Made by a program: the position numbers and the translations under genes. This document shows, in pieces, positions 49,301 through 60,448 of a stretch of 64,000 nt of DNA. Source of the stretch: Apostichopus japonicus (taxonomy: Eukaryota > Echinodermata > Holothuroidea > Aspidochirotida > Stichopodidae); assembly GCF_037975245.1 (NCBI RefSeq), contig NC_092580.1:24631001-24695000 (forward strand). The letters run 5' to 3'. How positions within the stretch are numbered: position 1 is the first letter of the stretch; each line of letters begins with the position of its first letter. The notes under the pieces were generated by a model. The model searched no databases, was not told the origin of the DNA, and saw only the letters and a list, made by a program, of their open reading frames with translations.

Positions 49301-52300
49301 CAAATATGTAACAATCAACCAGAATTACATAGTAAAAGCAATAGATTACACACTATATTTTCTTAAAATTGCTTTTCCTTTTGATTTTGGTTAATTCATT
49401 TGATATTGTAATGCTTGCTAGTAAACATAATACATCAGATAGTATTTTTGCCATAGCTATAGATAATAGAGTCTGGGTGATGCAATTGTTGTATTTATCA
49501 TTTAATCATTGATATTTTAACATTAATTTGAAGCCAGAATAAATATAGCTCTCTTACTAAATTGATTGATCAATGTTGTCAAAAATGAGGGTTGAGTTGG
49601 GTAACAACTAACGAACAAGTGTAAAGAGCTATCTTAAGTTTAGGGCATCCATCCTCAAATATGAAGTAGCCTGTCAAATTTCACGAAATCGGGCTGTATA
49701 TAGGTTAACCCATCTGCAATACCTTGAAAGTGGAGATTAAATGAGAGGAGAAGGTTGACAAAGATATCAGGATTCTGTTCAGCCTCTTCGTCGTACGGAG
49801 GATTCTCAATGAAGTCAAGTACGAAAGACACAAACTCTGCATTCAGGTGATCTGTGGATTTAAGCAAAACCAAGAGTAATTTGTAGGATGACTATGATCC
49901 ATTGTAGTTTCTGCATTTAATGTTTAATCTGTTTCAATCTGACAGCACCATACTTCATGAATGCAGGATAGCAAATGAATGTAAAAAATGTAACTTTTGA
50001 GTTTAGACTTTAAAGCTCAACAACAGAGTCAACAGTAAGGTTAATATAGATCTGTAATGTCAGAACAATTGTCCATACACTGTATATTAATAACAAGGTA
50101 TCAATTGGTACTATAACACATATCATTATGTTAAAGGGCACAACCAAACTTGGTGAGAAATGTCTTCTGCTAATTTGTTGAAATGCTTAGTGTAACACTA
50201 TACCAGCCTGTAAGCACGACAACATTTCAATGTTGGAGTGAGGTACCTTTTCTGTATTCTATTATGAAGCTTTTACTTTTCAAAAATTTGTCTTTGAACT
50301 AGTTCTAGTTTGGAAACAGTTGACTGGAGTAACTTACCATAATGTGTAATAGGTACCTGCTCTCCAGTAGAGAAGAGCATGACACATAGCAATGAGGAAT
50401 AACACATCTTCACAAAGTTCTCTTTATCTGTCTTCAGATCTCTCGCTAATTCAACAGGTAAAATAGTCCCTAGGAGGTGGGAAATTGCTTTCAGGTCCAA
50501 GCCACAGATACCACCAAATACTCGCAGCAGTAACAGCCGAATCGTTAACCTGTGCTCCTAGAGGGCAAAGGTCAACATTCTCACATAAGTACATATCACA
50601 TGGATGTCACTTCAGCAACTGGTTCTGTACTGTTAGGTGTTTTTTTTCTTTTTTTTACTTTGCTATTGCTAACACAGACATACATTTTCCTGTATTGAGT
50701 TGCAATCAATAACTTATTTATTGTTAATTTGTTTATTGTAAACTGGCTTGAAATATGCCTGGAAAAGAATTTGCAAAGATAGGACATATACCGCCCTTCC
50801 TGTGCCGTGGCCACATTTAATCAGGAATTCATACTGCCAGTTTTCACCACCATCGATAATGTTGTTTTTATAAAGTCTAACATAGTGAACATAAATAATT
50901 CATCTCATATATATGGCCATTCATCCACCTGTTTTCAAAACTAACGGAAAAGAAAACTAACTTGTCAACACGTTATAATTCATTGTTTGAACGCGAAACA
51001 TTATCAAATGAATTTATGAAGTGAGCTTACAACTGAATGGCGAAAAAAATGTGAAAGAAGTAAGATATCCATTTAAAGCTCCGGTTTGGATTTGAACAGT
51101 TCATTAATTTCTAGAGTGGCTTTAACTGAAAATTTAACACAAACAAACTGAAAGTGATATACAGTGATAGTTACTGAGTGTATTACAAGTACTTTAATTC
51201 CTGATTTCTGCACTTGAATATGTGACATACCATTTGATAATAAAGCACTAATGAGGACAAGTAATCGTAACTATTTTTCTGTATAACAGCTTTGCACACT
51301 CTTGCATCAGCGTCTACCTGTAACAAGGAAATGAAATGACTTGTAGAGGAATCTATGGTGTACAACAATATCACTTCATCGCAAGCAATCAGTAATGCAT
51401 ACTGTAACAGTAGATGTAATGAAAACAAAGTATATACACAAGCAAAGCTATAGTTTTCAATATATGATTGTTGGCATCAAACGTAAATGTTGATAAGGCG
51501 TCCATGCCAATTTTCCTAATAGAAAAATAGTTAAAGCACTATGAAAAATTGGGACAGATCATACACAAATAATTCAGTGTCCTTTTGGAAGTTGAGAATG
51601 TTATCACATGAACTAGTTTAGACTTATTCCATAGAATGGAATACATGTGTCAAGATTAAGAAGGCATTGCAGGTTCTTTAAGAAGAAAGCAAGCAATATC
51701 TTGAATTTCTTGATTGTCTCAGCTGACTAGTCCATAATATATCTTGTACTTGGGAGGTTTAGCTCAGTGGTTAACGCCCATGCCTTCTAATCATAAGATC
51801 CCCAGTTTGAGTCACTCCAAGATTAATGTATGTTGTCCAGTTACAGAGTTGTTGACAATTGACAATTCATAATCATGGATGCTAAAATATGACTCTAAGA
51901 GACTGAGTTCGGTCAGCTTGCGGCTTTGATAAGCCAATGATGGCTTCTTCGCGAGTTCCTGCTTGCAGGAGGATCTAAAATACATACATATATATGCTAC
52001 AAGAGGTTTTGTGGTCTAACAGTAGAGGACTTCCGTGATTTGAATAGCAAAATCTACGAAAGATTGACAGAAGTAAGAAAAAACTGTTTCAAACTCCGGT
52101 CTGGATTTGAACAGTACACAACTCCTAGTGTGGCTTTTACTGAAAATTAAAAAAAAAAAAAATGAAAGTGATAGTCCACAGATATAGCAACTTTGAACTT
52201 CTTACATTGGAACCACAGTATTTCATAACGGACAAAATTCTGAGCTACTGAACTACTACATGAAATCTGAACAGTAAATTAATCCCTGCAGGTCTGCCCA

Positions 52301-55300
52301 TAGAAGTTAGCTTAGAGAGGAATTAGCTTTACAGCAAGCAAACACAACTTTCAAACTCAATATTTTCGGAAGAAAACTTTTACAAATATCACTTAACCAA
52401 GAATCTTGTTTCAATTGTTTCAATTAATTCATGATTTCTGAACTCACCAAAATTGTTTGTAATTCTTCTAAATATTCTGTGATAATAGCCTCATCTTCAT
52501 GAAGTGCCCAACTTCTTTGCTGTGAGTCATCCTTGCAGCTCACCAGCTCAGAAAAGATGACCTCTAACCTCTCATAATCTTTACCCCCCTCAAGCACAAC
52601 TGTGGTTGACTCTTCCTGGAGTGGGAATGAAAATGGAAGCCTTAGAAATATCTAATCTATTATCCTAAAGGTTATCAAATATGAAATAGAAGTTAAAAGT
52701 ACAGTTACAGCATTTGGGATGTCTCTCAAAAATAGTTTTCAAACATTGCAATAGATTTAAAAAATTATTTCTAGGTAGCTTGTCATACATACAGTAATTT
52801 GGAAAATGTAAACACCTCCATATTTATGCATACTTTCCATGGCTCCATTTTCAACATTCCAATAGAGAAGTATAATTGTAGAGTAAGAGATACATGTATA
52901 TAATCTGATCAACCATTTCCAGTAGATTCTGATCTACTTAATTGTCTGACCTTTTCCAAATGGTATCAAATATGGCATCGAACCACTAATAATATGAATT
53001 ACAATTTTAAAAGTTCTGTGGTAATTTAGCAAATCTATTAACTTTTGGGTCATTATATAGTCACTTTGAGAAAAAAATAAGAAGAAATCAAGTGAGCATT
53101 TCTATATTTGAAATTAACCAACTTACTTCCTCAGTCGATGAGCTTTCTAGAATTGTTTCCATCGCAGTTGCTAACTCTGGAATATTTCCAGCAATTTGAC
53201 TTAACACAACCTTAACTGCTAATTTAGATTTGTCAAAACTGAGGCCTGTGCGATTTCTAACTTGTTCTACAATTTCTGGTAGCATTCCCTGAGGGACATC
53301 AATTGTTTTCAAGTTCAGATTTTCACTGGTGTTACTGTTCAGGTTTGCTTTTGATGTCTCATTTGTATATGATGTATCAGCTTTTGACGTGCTTTCTGTG
53401 GCGGGAACATTTCTAGCTGTTTCAACTGAGGGCTGAAAAAATGTTTTTGACACTGGCGTGGTCTCTGGGGTGGTTCGTTCCGGAGGAGGTGGGGCTGACC
53501 GCGACTTTGTGCTGCATCTTTTGGATGAACGGGTTTGTTTTGCTTCCTGAAGAGATGGTGCTCTTCGCTTGGGCTGTTGAGATGCAAGATCTGTTCCTTC
53601 TATAACATTCTTTCGATGCTCAACAAGTTTCCTATATATGTTGAAGTACACAAAAAAAAATATTGGCACTTACAGCTTCTTTAAAGAATTGTGTAAATAA
53701 ATATGCTTCAGGTCAGTTCAAAAAACACTACTTTCACCCAAAGGATGATTTTAGGCACAAACTCAATGTTGATATATTTTGATTGAAATCACTTCCATTG
53801 TTCACGTGGAATTTTTATACCACATTTTTAATTTTTTTTTAAAATTACCATTTTAACAGCTGAGGTTTATCAATGAAAGTGACTTAATTGTATAGTCTAA
53901 CACAAAGACTATATTAGGTCAGTCCTTCAGATGTAACACCAAAGTCAATGGGAAAAGGTTAAGAATTTTAATGGCCTCATATTACATGACATTAAAAAAA
54001 TTTTCACTTCTAAGGACAAATGGTGTTGAATGTGGGTGTCTGTTGTTGTTTATAGGAAGTTTAAAGAACATGTTTCATTTTGACTTAGATGTAGAACTAA
54101 TGTACTGTAACAGTAGATTAATATTAAGCTTTAGGCCTGTACTGAGGAGCCAACATCATCATCAATATGGACATAAAGGAACATTCCACAGATTTAGACA
54201 ATTTGAAAGATGATAAATATTGCAAACTGGAATACCTGTACAGAAGCTATGGAAGAATTGCTAGCACACAGATGTTCTTTTTTTCTAAGACTATAGGTGA
54301 CAAATCTCTAAACTTCTACCCAAAGTCATGCTTTAAAGAAATCATTCATCTAACAGAAAGTTTCTGCATCAACAACGTCCTGACTAATATAAAAGTTGAA
54401 ACTTTTACCAAGTTGTAAATACTGTTTTAATGGTGGAGCTGAATTAAATAACTCCTGCCTTAATTTAATTACTGTACTTACAAAATTGTAGGTCATTGAG
54501 AATATGAAGCTGTGAACTAAGTATCTACAGTATAGAATTTGAAAGGATGAAGGAAACAATCTTTATGTGGTAATCTGAAGCAACTTACTGAAGACTTCTC
54601 CGTTGTTCTGCATTGAGGATACCACCAGATTTTGTTGCTGCCATATGGATAAATTCGATGGCTCTGTCAATAGATTTCACCACATCATCTTGAGCCAGCT
54701 GAAACGATTTTAATGTATGTCAAAACATTTGTAATTACTGTCAAACATTTCATAAAGTATTAATGCAAAGTCACATATGAAAGATGTAAAGATATGACAC
54801 CAGGCAATAATTCCAAGTGACAAATCGTGGGGTTGTTATGGTACTAGATCACCTGATGTTGAAAGGGGAATTTCAGGGAGACTGTGCAAATGTTTACTAC
54901 TACCAGTACTAATAAGCTTTCTTGTTCAATGTATAAGGGAATAGCAGCAGTGTTGGTTATAACTTGCATTGCAGTACTTAGGCAGAGCTGCCCTTCTGGT
55001 CTATAGGGATCGAAGGAGGATTTATTATGTGTTACTATTTTTTGCATTTTAATGTGTGATTTTAGAGCTCTAGGAACTGCTGGGTCTGTCATACTTGTAA
55101 CTTTGCTTCATGCTGTACATTATAGAATTGCTACATAGTTAAGTAACCTTGGCATGTTTCATACTTCGCAAAATGAGTGGAAAAAGTTCCTAAAATGCTA
55201 CACACACTTATTACTGTATGTTGGAATTCTTTATGTTCATTGGTAGGCTAAATGATATTGTTCCTTCTCGCTCACTGTTCTACATGTTAGAGGGTCTTGG

Positions 55301-55562
55301 TCTCAAAATCTCAGGGCCTATAGGTCTTGTTTTTGAAGATCATTATGAATACGCTACAAAATAGGCCTAAACTATAGGCCAAACTTACAACTTGATCCTT
55401 TTCCAAATATTGGACTGGTACGTATCCTGCTTGGCCATGGACATCAACAACATGCCACCAATTTTCGTCAATTGAGCAGTCAATCAGTGTAAATTTGTCC
55501 CCTTTTTGAAAGGACAAAGTTCCCACATCTTCTGAAGCAAAGTTATACAGCGCCCGATACAT
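46338..55562 (-). CDS. NCKIPSD: NCK-interacting protein with SH3 domain (SPIN90), ten coding exons
   Basis: Coding exons on the minus strand are 55389-55562, 54589-54698, 53127-53631, 52448-52615, 51231-51317, 50338-50557, 49733-adjusted 49723-49851, 48731-48823, 47990-48162 and 46338-46535 (exon 7 is 49723-49851). All have GT-AG borders, phases agree throughout, and they total 1857 nt, or 618 residues plus stop. Residues 1-58 are an SH3 domain (MYRALYNFASEDVGTLSFQK, ENWW, GYVPVQYLE). About 110-215 is a Ser/Thr-rich linker with a basic patch at 115-118 and a proline run at 142-145. From about 216 to the end lies the SPIN90/Ldb17 leucine-rich domain, with family signatures LPVELARDLKTDKENFVKMC, RSWALHEDEAIITEYLEEL and DLSPGNQ. 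The family binds and activates Arp2/3 to seed linear actin filaments and binds Nck and N-WASP. It is shorter than human (722), mainly in the linker. No broken exon was found. Confidence 0.96.
46831..47030. mobile_element. Partial hAT-like element carrying the dispersed module
   Basis: 46831-46923 matches the module seen at 56473-56569 and 58039-58131 (ccggcgatctgggagg, cttgtacgct, gctccgcttagatagt). The right side ends at a hAT-type terminus GCCGCCCCTG (47030). No left terminus or target duplication was found, so it is probably truncated. Confidence 0.5.
51752..51995 (+). mobile_element. tRNA-derived SINE in NCKIPSD intron 4, antisense to the gene
   Basis: The head from 51752 has a tRNA-like A box (TTAGCTCAGTGGTTAACGC) and a B-box-like AGTTTGAGTC about 44 nt later. 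The anticodon region CTTCTAA would be TCT (arginine). The acceptor and anticodon stems are decayed, so it is not a tRNA gene. A body follows with two short hairpins (GGCTTTGATAAGCC and TCCTGCTTGCAGGA), then a TACATACATA-type tail ending near 51995. It lies between coding exons 4 and 5 of NCKIPSD. No clear target duplication was found. Confidence 0.75.
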
Positions 55563-55917
55563 TTTCCAAAGAATTATTGGTTACTGACAAGGAATTGTAC
55601 TACCTATCCAGCTTCGGTATACACCATGGGATGTGTTACAACTGTGACATATCTCTAGAGTCTTGGTCTAATCTAAGCTGAACTGATTTTGTGCATCATA
55701 TCCGTTCAACGCCAGGGTGTAGAACGTTTGATTAACTTTGAACGGCGATCGCTGATAGACACAGAAAATGAAATATAAATGTAAAGTCGTATGATATACA
55801 GTATATCCTACGTCAATAACAGCGACATGCAAGTAGTCTCATCGTCGCGATTGCCACATAATATCAGGTGATGTACCATGTGAGGAACGTGTGACCAGGG
55901 GGGAGCTGGGGCCAGGT
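55563..55917 (-). promoter_or_regulatory. Presumed 5-prime UTR and promoter region of NCKIPSD
   Basis: This is the stretch immediately upstream of the NCKIPSD start codon, which has the context aaaATGT. I see no TATA box at a convincing distance and no acceptor close to the ATG. Assignment is by position only. Confidence 0.35.
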
Positions 55918-56052
55918 AAGAAAAAGAGGAGAGAAAAAAAGAGAAGAAAAAAGGGGAAAAAGAGGGGGGGGGGGAAGAGGAGGAGGAGAGTAAGGAAGGG
56001 AAAAGAAAAAGAAGAAGGAGGAAAAAGAGAAAAGGAGGGAGTAAAAGAAAAA
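55918..56052 (+). repeat. Polypurine tract of 135 nt
   Basis: 133 of 135 bases are A or G (the only pyrimidines are T at 55991 and T at 56042). The first 73 bases are uninterrupted and include an 11-G run. It lies about 355 bp upstream of the NCKIPSD start codon. The Lys/Glu/Gly/Arg frame it opens is a composition artefact. Confidence 0.95.
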
Positions 56053-56139
56053 CGCAGTAGGGCCTACACCGGGAAGATAAAGAGGAACAGTGACATCATT
56101 ACAGCGCTGATCCCTATTATATACACATGGCCGGGTAGC

Positions 56140-56400
56140 CAGTGACGGATCGAGGATTTCGGATGGGGCGTGCGCCTCACCCTACCCATTACACCGACTA
56201 CTCCATTTTTCACGTTTCCATTTTCCCTCTCTCACTAATGTATCTATATATATATACTATATATGGTCAATCATAACGTGTATGTGTGTGTGGACGCCTT
56301 AAACAATTGTGCTATGAAACCAACTGTGGCTGGTCTCGAACTCGACCGAGTCGTCGGGGAACATGACGCATTTCGGGACGGGCGACCGCCCCCCCCCCCC
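56140..56400. mobile_element. Possible left end of a hAT-like element
   Basis: CAGTGACGGATCGAGGATTTC at 56140 has the form of a hAT terminus (CAGTGGCGGATCCAGGATTT) and is followed by GGGGCG. A C-run is present at 56388-56400. No matching right end or target duplication was found, so the right border is arbitrary. Confidence 0.35.
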
Positions 56401-56472
56401 GAGCATATTTTTTATGATATCGCTATAGTGATTTCAAAATAGAAAATGCTTAGATGCAACTTACTAGGCAGG

Positions 56473-56569
56473 GGAAGTGTCATATTCAGCGATCTGGGAG
56501 GCATTTTCGGCCAAAATTTTCTTGTACGCTTCGCGCCAACTCGTCGTGGTGGCGCTACGCTCAGATAGT
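56473..56569 (+). repeat. Dispersed module, copy near NCKIPSD promoter
   Basis: Shares gatctgggaggcatttt, ttcttgtacgcttcgcgcc and tacgctcagatagt with 58039-58131, 46831-46923 and, on the complement, 31678-31736. GCGCCA and TGGCGC within it can pair as a short stem. Confidence 0.75.
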
Positions 56570-56677
56570 TTGCCAGAGCCGTATATGATAGTTTGCCTAC
56601 AGGCTTCGCCCCTCCCTCGGCAAATTATTCGCTACGCGCCTGTTCGAAATTGTAAAGCAAACAGCAGATATCACATC

Positions 56678-57032
56678 CAGGGGCGTAGCGAGCGGGGGGG
56701 TGTGGGGGGGGGGTGTCACACCCCCCAATAATTTGGTCGCTGTCGGCAAATTTTGGGTCTGTCGGCAAAAGGAGAAAAGGTGAAGAGAGCGGAAGGGGAA
56801 GAAAGAAGGAAAGCTGAATAGAGAAAAGGAGAACAGGAGCTTCTTCCGTGCCAAATTTGACTTAAAATATGCACCAGATTGCATCTAAGGACGTTTCAAA
56901 ACTAAAAAATTTCCACCCCCTCCCCTTAGACCCCTCCCCATAGACCCCTCCCCATTTCAGTCACCACTTCCAGATCCATCGGCAAATCAAATTCTCCACA
57001 CCCCCCAACAAAACTCCTTCGCTACGCCCCTG
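56678..57032. mobile_element. 355-bp hAT-like MITE with perfect 8-bp target duplication
   Basis: The ends CAGGGGCGTAGCGA (56678) and TCGCTACGCCCCTG (ending 57032) are exact complements. ATCACATC is repeated directly on both sides (56670-56677 and 57033-57040). G-rich sequence follows the left end and C-rich sequence precedes the right. The interior includes CCCCTTAGACCCCTCCCC, also present in the 2.76-kb element near 34060. No coding capacity. Confidence 0.93.
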
Positions 57033-57105
57033 ATCACATCATATCAGTGAGCATGAAAATGGAGGTTCCAGGATGAACAGCCTCAAAACTGTCGATGTGT
57101 GTAGT

Positions 57106-57507
57106 AATAGGAACCCAATTTGATTTGGGGGGCTGTAACGACTTGCCCAAAAAATATAACCTAAATTTTCGGCGCGTTCAGCATGTCAATGTTATAATAT
57201 CATATAAGCAAGCATCGGTTATTACATCGCATGCCATCGTGTACCGTACGGTCAGTGGAAATTGCGCAGTATACCGTCCGGGGATGCTAATGTAAACAAC
57301 GAAATGTCTTATGTAGATGGAGAAAAAGCATGGAGGTCCAATTATGTCAAATTCTCTTTTACATTAGTAATGGCGAATTAGTCGGCCAAGCTTAGAACTT
57401 TATTTTAATTATCAAGGAGAGATTTTTTAAACTATTCATTTCCTTTAGCACATCATTGCAATTTATTTTTCTTTCAGTAGGAGCCCCCCCCACCTCCTAC
57501 GCCTATG
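57106..57507. mobile_element. Short hAT-like element with 8-bp target duplication TGTGTAGT
   Basis: TGTGTAGT occurs exactly at 57098-57105 and 57508-57515. The right end reads CCTCCTACGCCTATG, the complement of a hAT-like CATAGGCGTAGGAGG. The left end (AATAGGAACC) matches only partly and seems to lack six bases. A G-run follows the left end and a C-run precedes the right. Confidence 0.6.
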
Positions 57508-57515
57508 TGTGTAGT

Positions 57516-58038
57516 GTTCGGTTTCAGAAATATCTGGTATTTTTTCATTTCCTTCAACCAAGTTTTATCATAGCCGTTAAAAGTGGGTTTAATATTTGTA
57601 CACCAATAAATTAACTGTGTCTGAATTTTCGAAAATTTCCTTAACAATATTAATTCTTCATCATACTTCCCTCTACTCGTGTAATTTTGACCGGTCTGTT
57701 AGGGGTTCAAGGAGATTTTTCTATATTGGTTGTCCATAGATGACATTTTTTGCAACATTATGTATATGTTTTGAAGTGAGTTTATCACGATAAATGTGAA
57801 TTTTCAAATTCTGAACAAATAATGGGCTGAAAACCTTGAAAAGTGGGGCTGTCGGGTTTTGTGGGCCGCGACGTAGAATCACCTACAAAAGCAATTATCC
57901 ACAGGACATGCGATGAGGTCGAACATGATGTGTGACTGGTGACAATCTTCAAAAAGGTTATAGATGGGGAAAAACCTATTGGGAAATACTTGGTTCTCAG
58001 GCAAAAGTGTACATCTGGCTGGCCATTTTCAAGCCCAA
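57516..58038. other. Intergenic, no supported gene
   Basis: No recognised gene. Short frames on both strands lack any domain. Confidence 0.4.
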
Positions 58039-58171
58039 GAAGTGCCAATTCCGGTGATCTGGGGGGTATTAAAACCAGAAATGTTCTTGTTCGCTGCGCG
58101 CCAACCGATGGTGGCGCTCCGCTTAGATAGTAATTCGCGCCCCGGGTTACAAAATCCTGGATACGCCCCTG
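58039..58171. mobile_element. Right portion of a hAT-like element with dispersed module
   Basis: 58039-58131 is a copy of the dispersed module. It is followed by CCTGGATACGCCCCTG ending at 58171, identical to the right end of the element at 31490-32820. I could not find the left terminus, so it is truncated or its left end has decayed. Confidence 0.6.
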
Positions 58172-59596
58172 ATCGAGGTATATAAACTAAGGTCACCGGA
58201 CCTCCCCGATTTTCGAGGACAGCCGCCGATTCGAATGTTTCGCCTCAGATTAACAATTACCCCTGAAAATGTCGCAGATTTAACAAGAAGTCGGTGAAAT
58301 TTTATTCACAACAGATGACAGGGCCTTTTTAAAGACATTTTAGAGGGTGGGCCGTTTCCTAAAAGGGGCCATCTTGTAAATTGCATCTAAGCATTCTAAA
58401 TTTGAGATCTCATCAAGTGTTCTTCCAAAAAAAAAAATTAGGCTGCAACAATTTCATCAGTTAAAATCACTTTGTAGGGAAAATAGCTAGGACTTTGTAA
58501 GCTCTGGTTTATCGTTTTACACAGTAGCCGTATATACATGTATCTAGCTTTATAAATGCTGAGGGGAAGTCATATGGGTGGGGTGGGGAATGAGCTGAGT
58601 GGGTGGGCCGTATAGGGGACTGGAGCGGCCGCGGGCCCGTAGTTAGTATACTAAAGGAGGCCCTGACAGATGAACATTAGAAATGTTGCAAAATCAACCA
58701 TCCTGCCCATTCAAATACCATAGATCTACACAAATACCTCGCACACTGGCAGACGATCGCATACATCGAAACAAGAACTACTGTAATGTAGTTCTTATGT
58801 AGGCTTATCCAACTATACACACGGACTAATGTACAAGCGTGACAGTATTTCCCACGATATAGAAGTCGTGTTACTGTGCCGACCTAAATGCTTACTCTTG
58901 ATAAGCTCATGTCTGTGCTCAGTCTACCAGACTAGCACTTTCTTCTCAAAGTGAAACACCCCTCCCCTTAGACCACCCATTATCCCCTTCCCCATGCCGT
59001 ACATTCCACTCTTAACAGTTTGTCCCAGATTCCTTGCAATCACCAACAGTTTCAAACATTGGCGGCCATACTTTTAGTCGAATATCTCATTAAAGAAATG
59101 ACAGTATGCATCAATATACAACACATGTGACACATAACTTGAAGACAAGTACTGAGTATATTTCCGTATCGAGCTAAAAAATGAGTTAAGTTGGAAAAAG
59201 TTCTCAAGTTTGATGAATAATCATATAAGAACATAATTGACATCTCTGTTGTTCTTAGCTAATAACTTGCCAAGACGAAAAGTGAAGGAAAAAAAAAAAA
59301 CTTTTTGTCATTTTACCTTTAAAAAAAGTATTTTTGTAAAACTGTATTGTGAAATTTCGATATACTGTATAAAAGGCACTATATAAAATACTGACTTGTA
59401 AGCCTAATTTGTATATACTTAATTAAAGACTATATAACCCATCAGAGTCTCTATGGAATTTACAAGACTAGAAAACAATTACTACCCTAATCTGAAATAA
59501 ATCTCCTGCATGGAGGTTAAATGAGTATTCATGTTCATGGTTACACATAACAATAATAAGTATAATTCATGAAGACATATTGATAAGAAGTGAAAA
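58172..59596. other. Intergenic, decayed repeat sequence
   Basis: Contains cttagaccacccattatcccc near 58970 and ttgcatctaagc near 58382, fragments shared with the hAT interiors at 34000-34080 and 56880-56950. No gene is supported. Confidence 0.4.
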
Positions 59597-59794
59597 TCAA
59601 TACCCTGTTGAGGAGATTAAAGGAATATTCTTATGATACTTTTTAAGAAAAGTCACCCACGAAAGAACCTGGGCACGAAAACCAAACAACCGAACGACTG
59701 ATCCGCTCTCAACCCCCAGTCTCCTTGCATCGAGACTGTGATCATCGTCAGGTGTGTCACAATTCCCCATTGAAAGGGAACAGATACTACACAT
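59597..59794 (-). other. Unrecognised 65-residue frame, possibly repeat-derived
   Basis: The frame ends ...VVRLFGFRAQVLSW...KNIPLISSTGY. Its middle (DTPDDDHSLDARRLG) looks like protein-coding composition rather than random translation, but I cannot name a family. It has no splice partners I can identify. A retroelement tail is a guess. Confidence 0.2.
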
Positions 59795-60448
59795 ATGTTT
59801 ATGGTAGACAACGTAACCCTGATTTTAAAGAGTAGGATGTTCTACACAGTTGTAAACCCCATCTCAATATCTTGTTTGTATTATTAACTCAAGATATGGC
59901 TGATTGAATGCAACCTAGATAGACTGGCAAAACACTGATTTCTTCCAGGGTCCTTGATATGTCATAATAGCAGTGTTCCTGAAAAGATTCACCTTCCTTT
60001 CAAAATCTTCTTGTTGATTTACCCTTGATATGCAGTATGTTAAAAAATGTTTCCTTTGCTGACAATTTTCTCTGTATTTAGAAATTCATCAAAACGCAAC
60101 TTTTTTGGTACAAATATTATTTTCCCCCTGTGAATGGGTGAGTTAAATATTGCAAAGAAAAGCAAAGGCATTTTCAACTGAACTAGCTGCCATGATGACA
60201 TTATTCACTCTGCTGTTGCCAGATGTTATAACAGAATCTCACCAAATTAAACAAAATAACCATATCTTTGCCATACCACATGCTGGGCATGGGGTTTTGA
60301 CTAAGAGATGCATATCTGCTATCCCTTTAAATGATGATCACAGTGGAATGGAATGGCGTACAATTATGATGAAAGTGGATTTGGCAATACAAACACAAAA
60401 ATATTCAAATACACTAACTGCTTGAATCACAGCCACAACAAGAATATT
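59795..60448. other. Intergenic, no supported gene
   Basis: A 91-residue plus-strand frame (60150-60425) has no recognisable domain and no paired exon. Nothing else is supported. Confidence 0.4.

Noticed and set aside
49655-49722. Extension of SPIN90 exon 7 into GIADGLTYIQPDFVKF
   Set aside because: A GT donor after CAAG at 49723 joins in phase to exon 8, whose translation matches the family; the extension does not.
51752-51824. Functional tRNA-Arg gene
   Set aside because: Acceptor and anticodon stems do not pair and a SINE body follows.
55891-56145. Lys/Arg/Gly-rich 84-residue frame
   Set aside because: It is a composition artefact of the polypurine tract.
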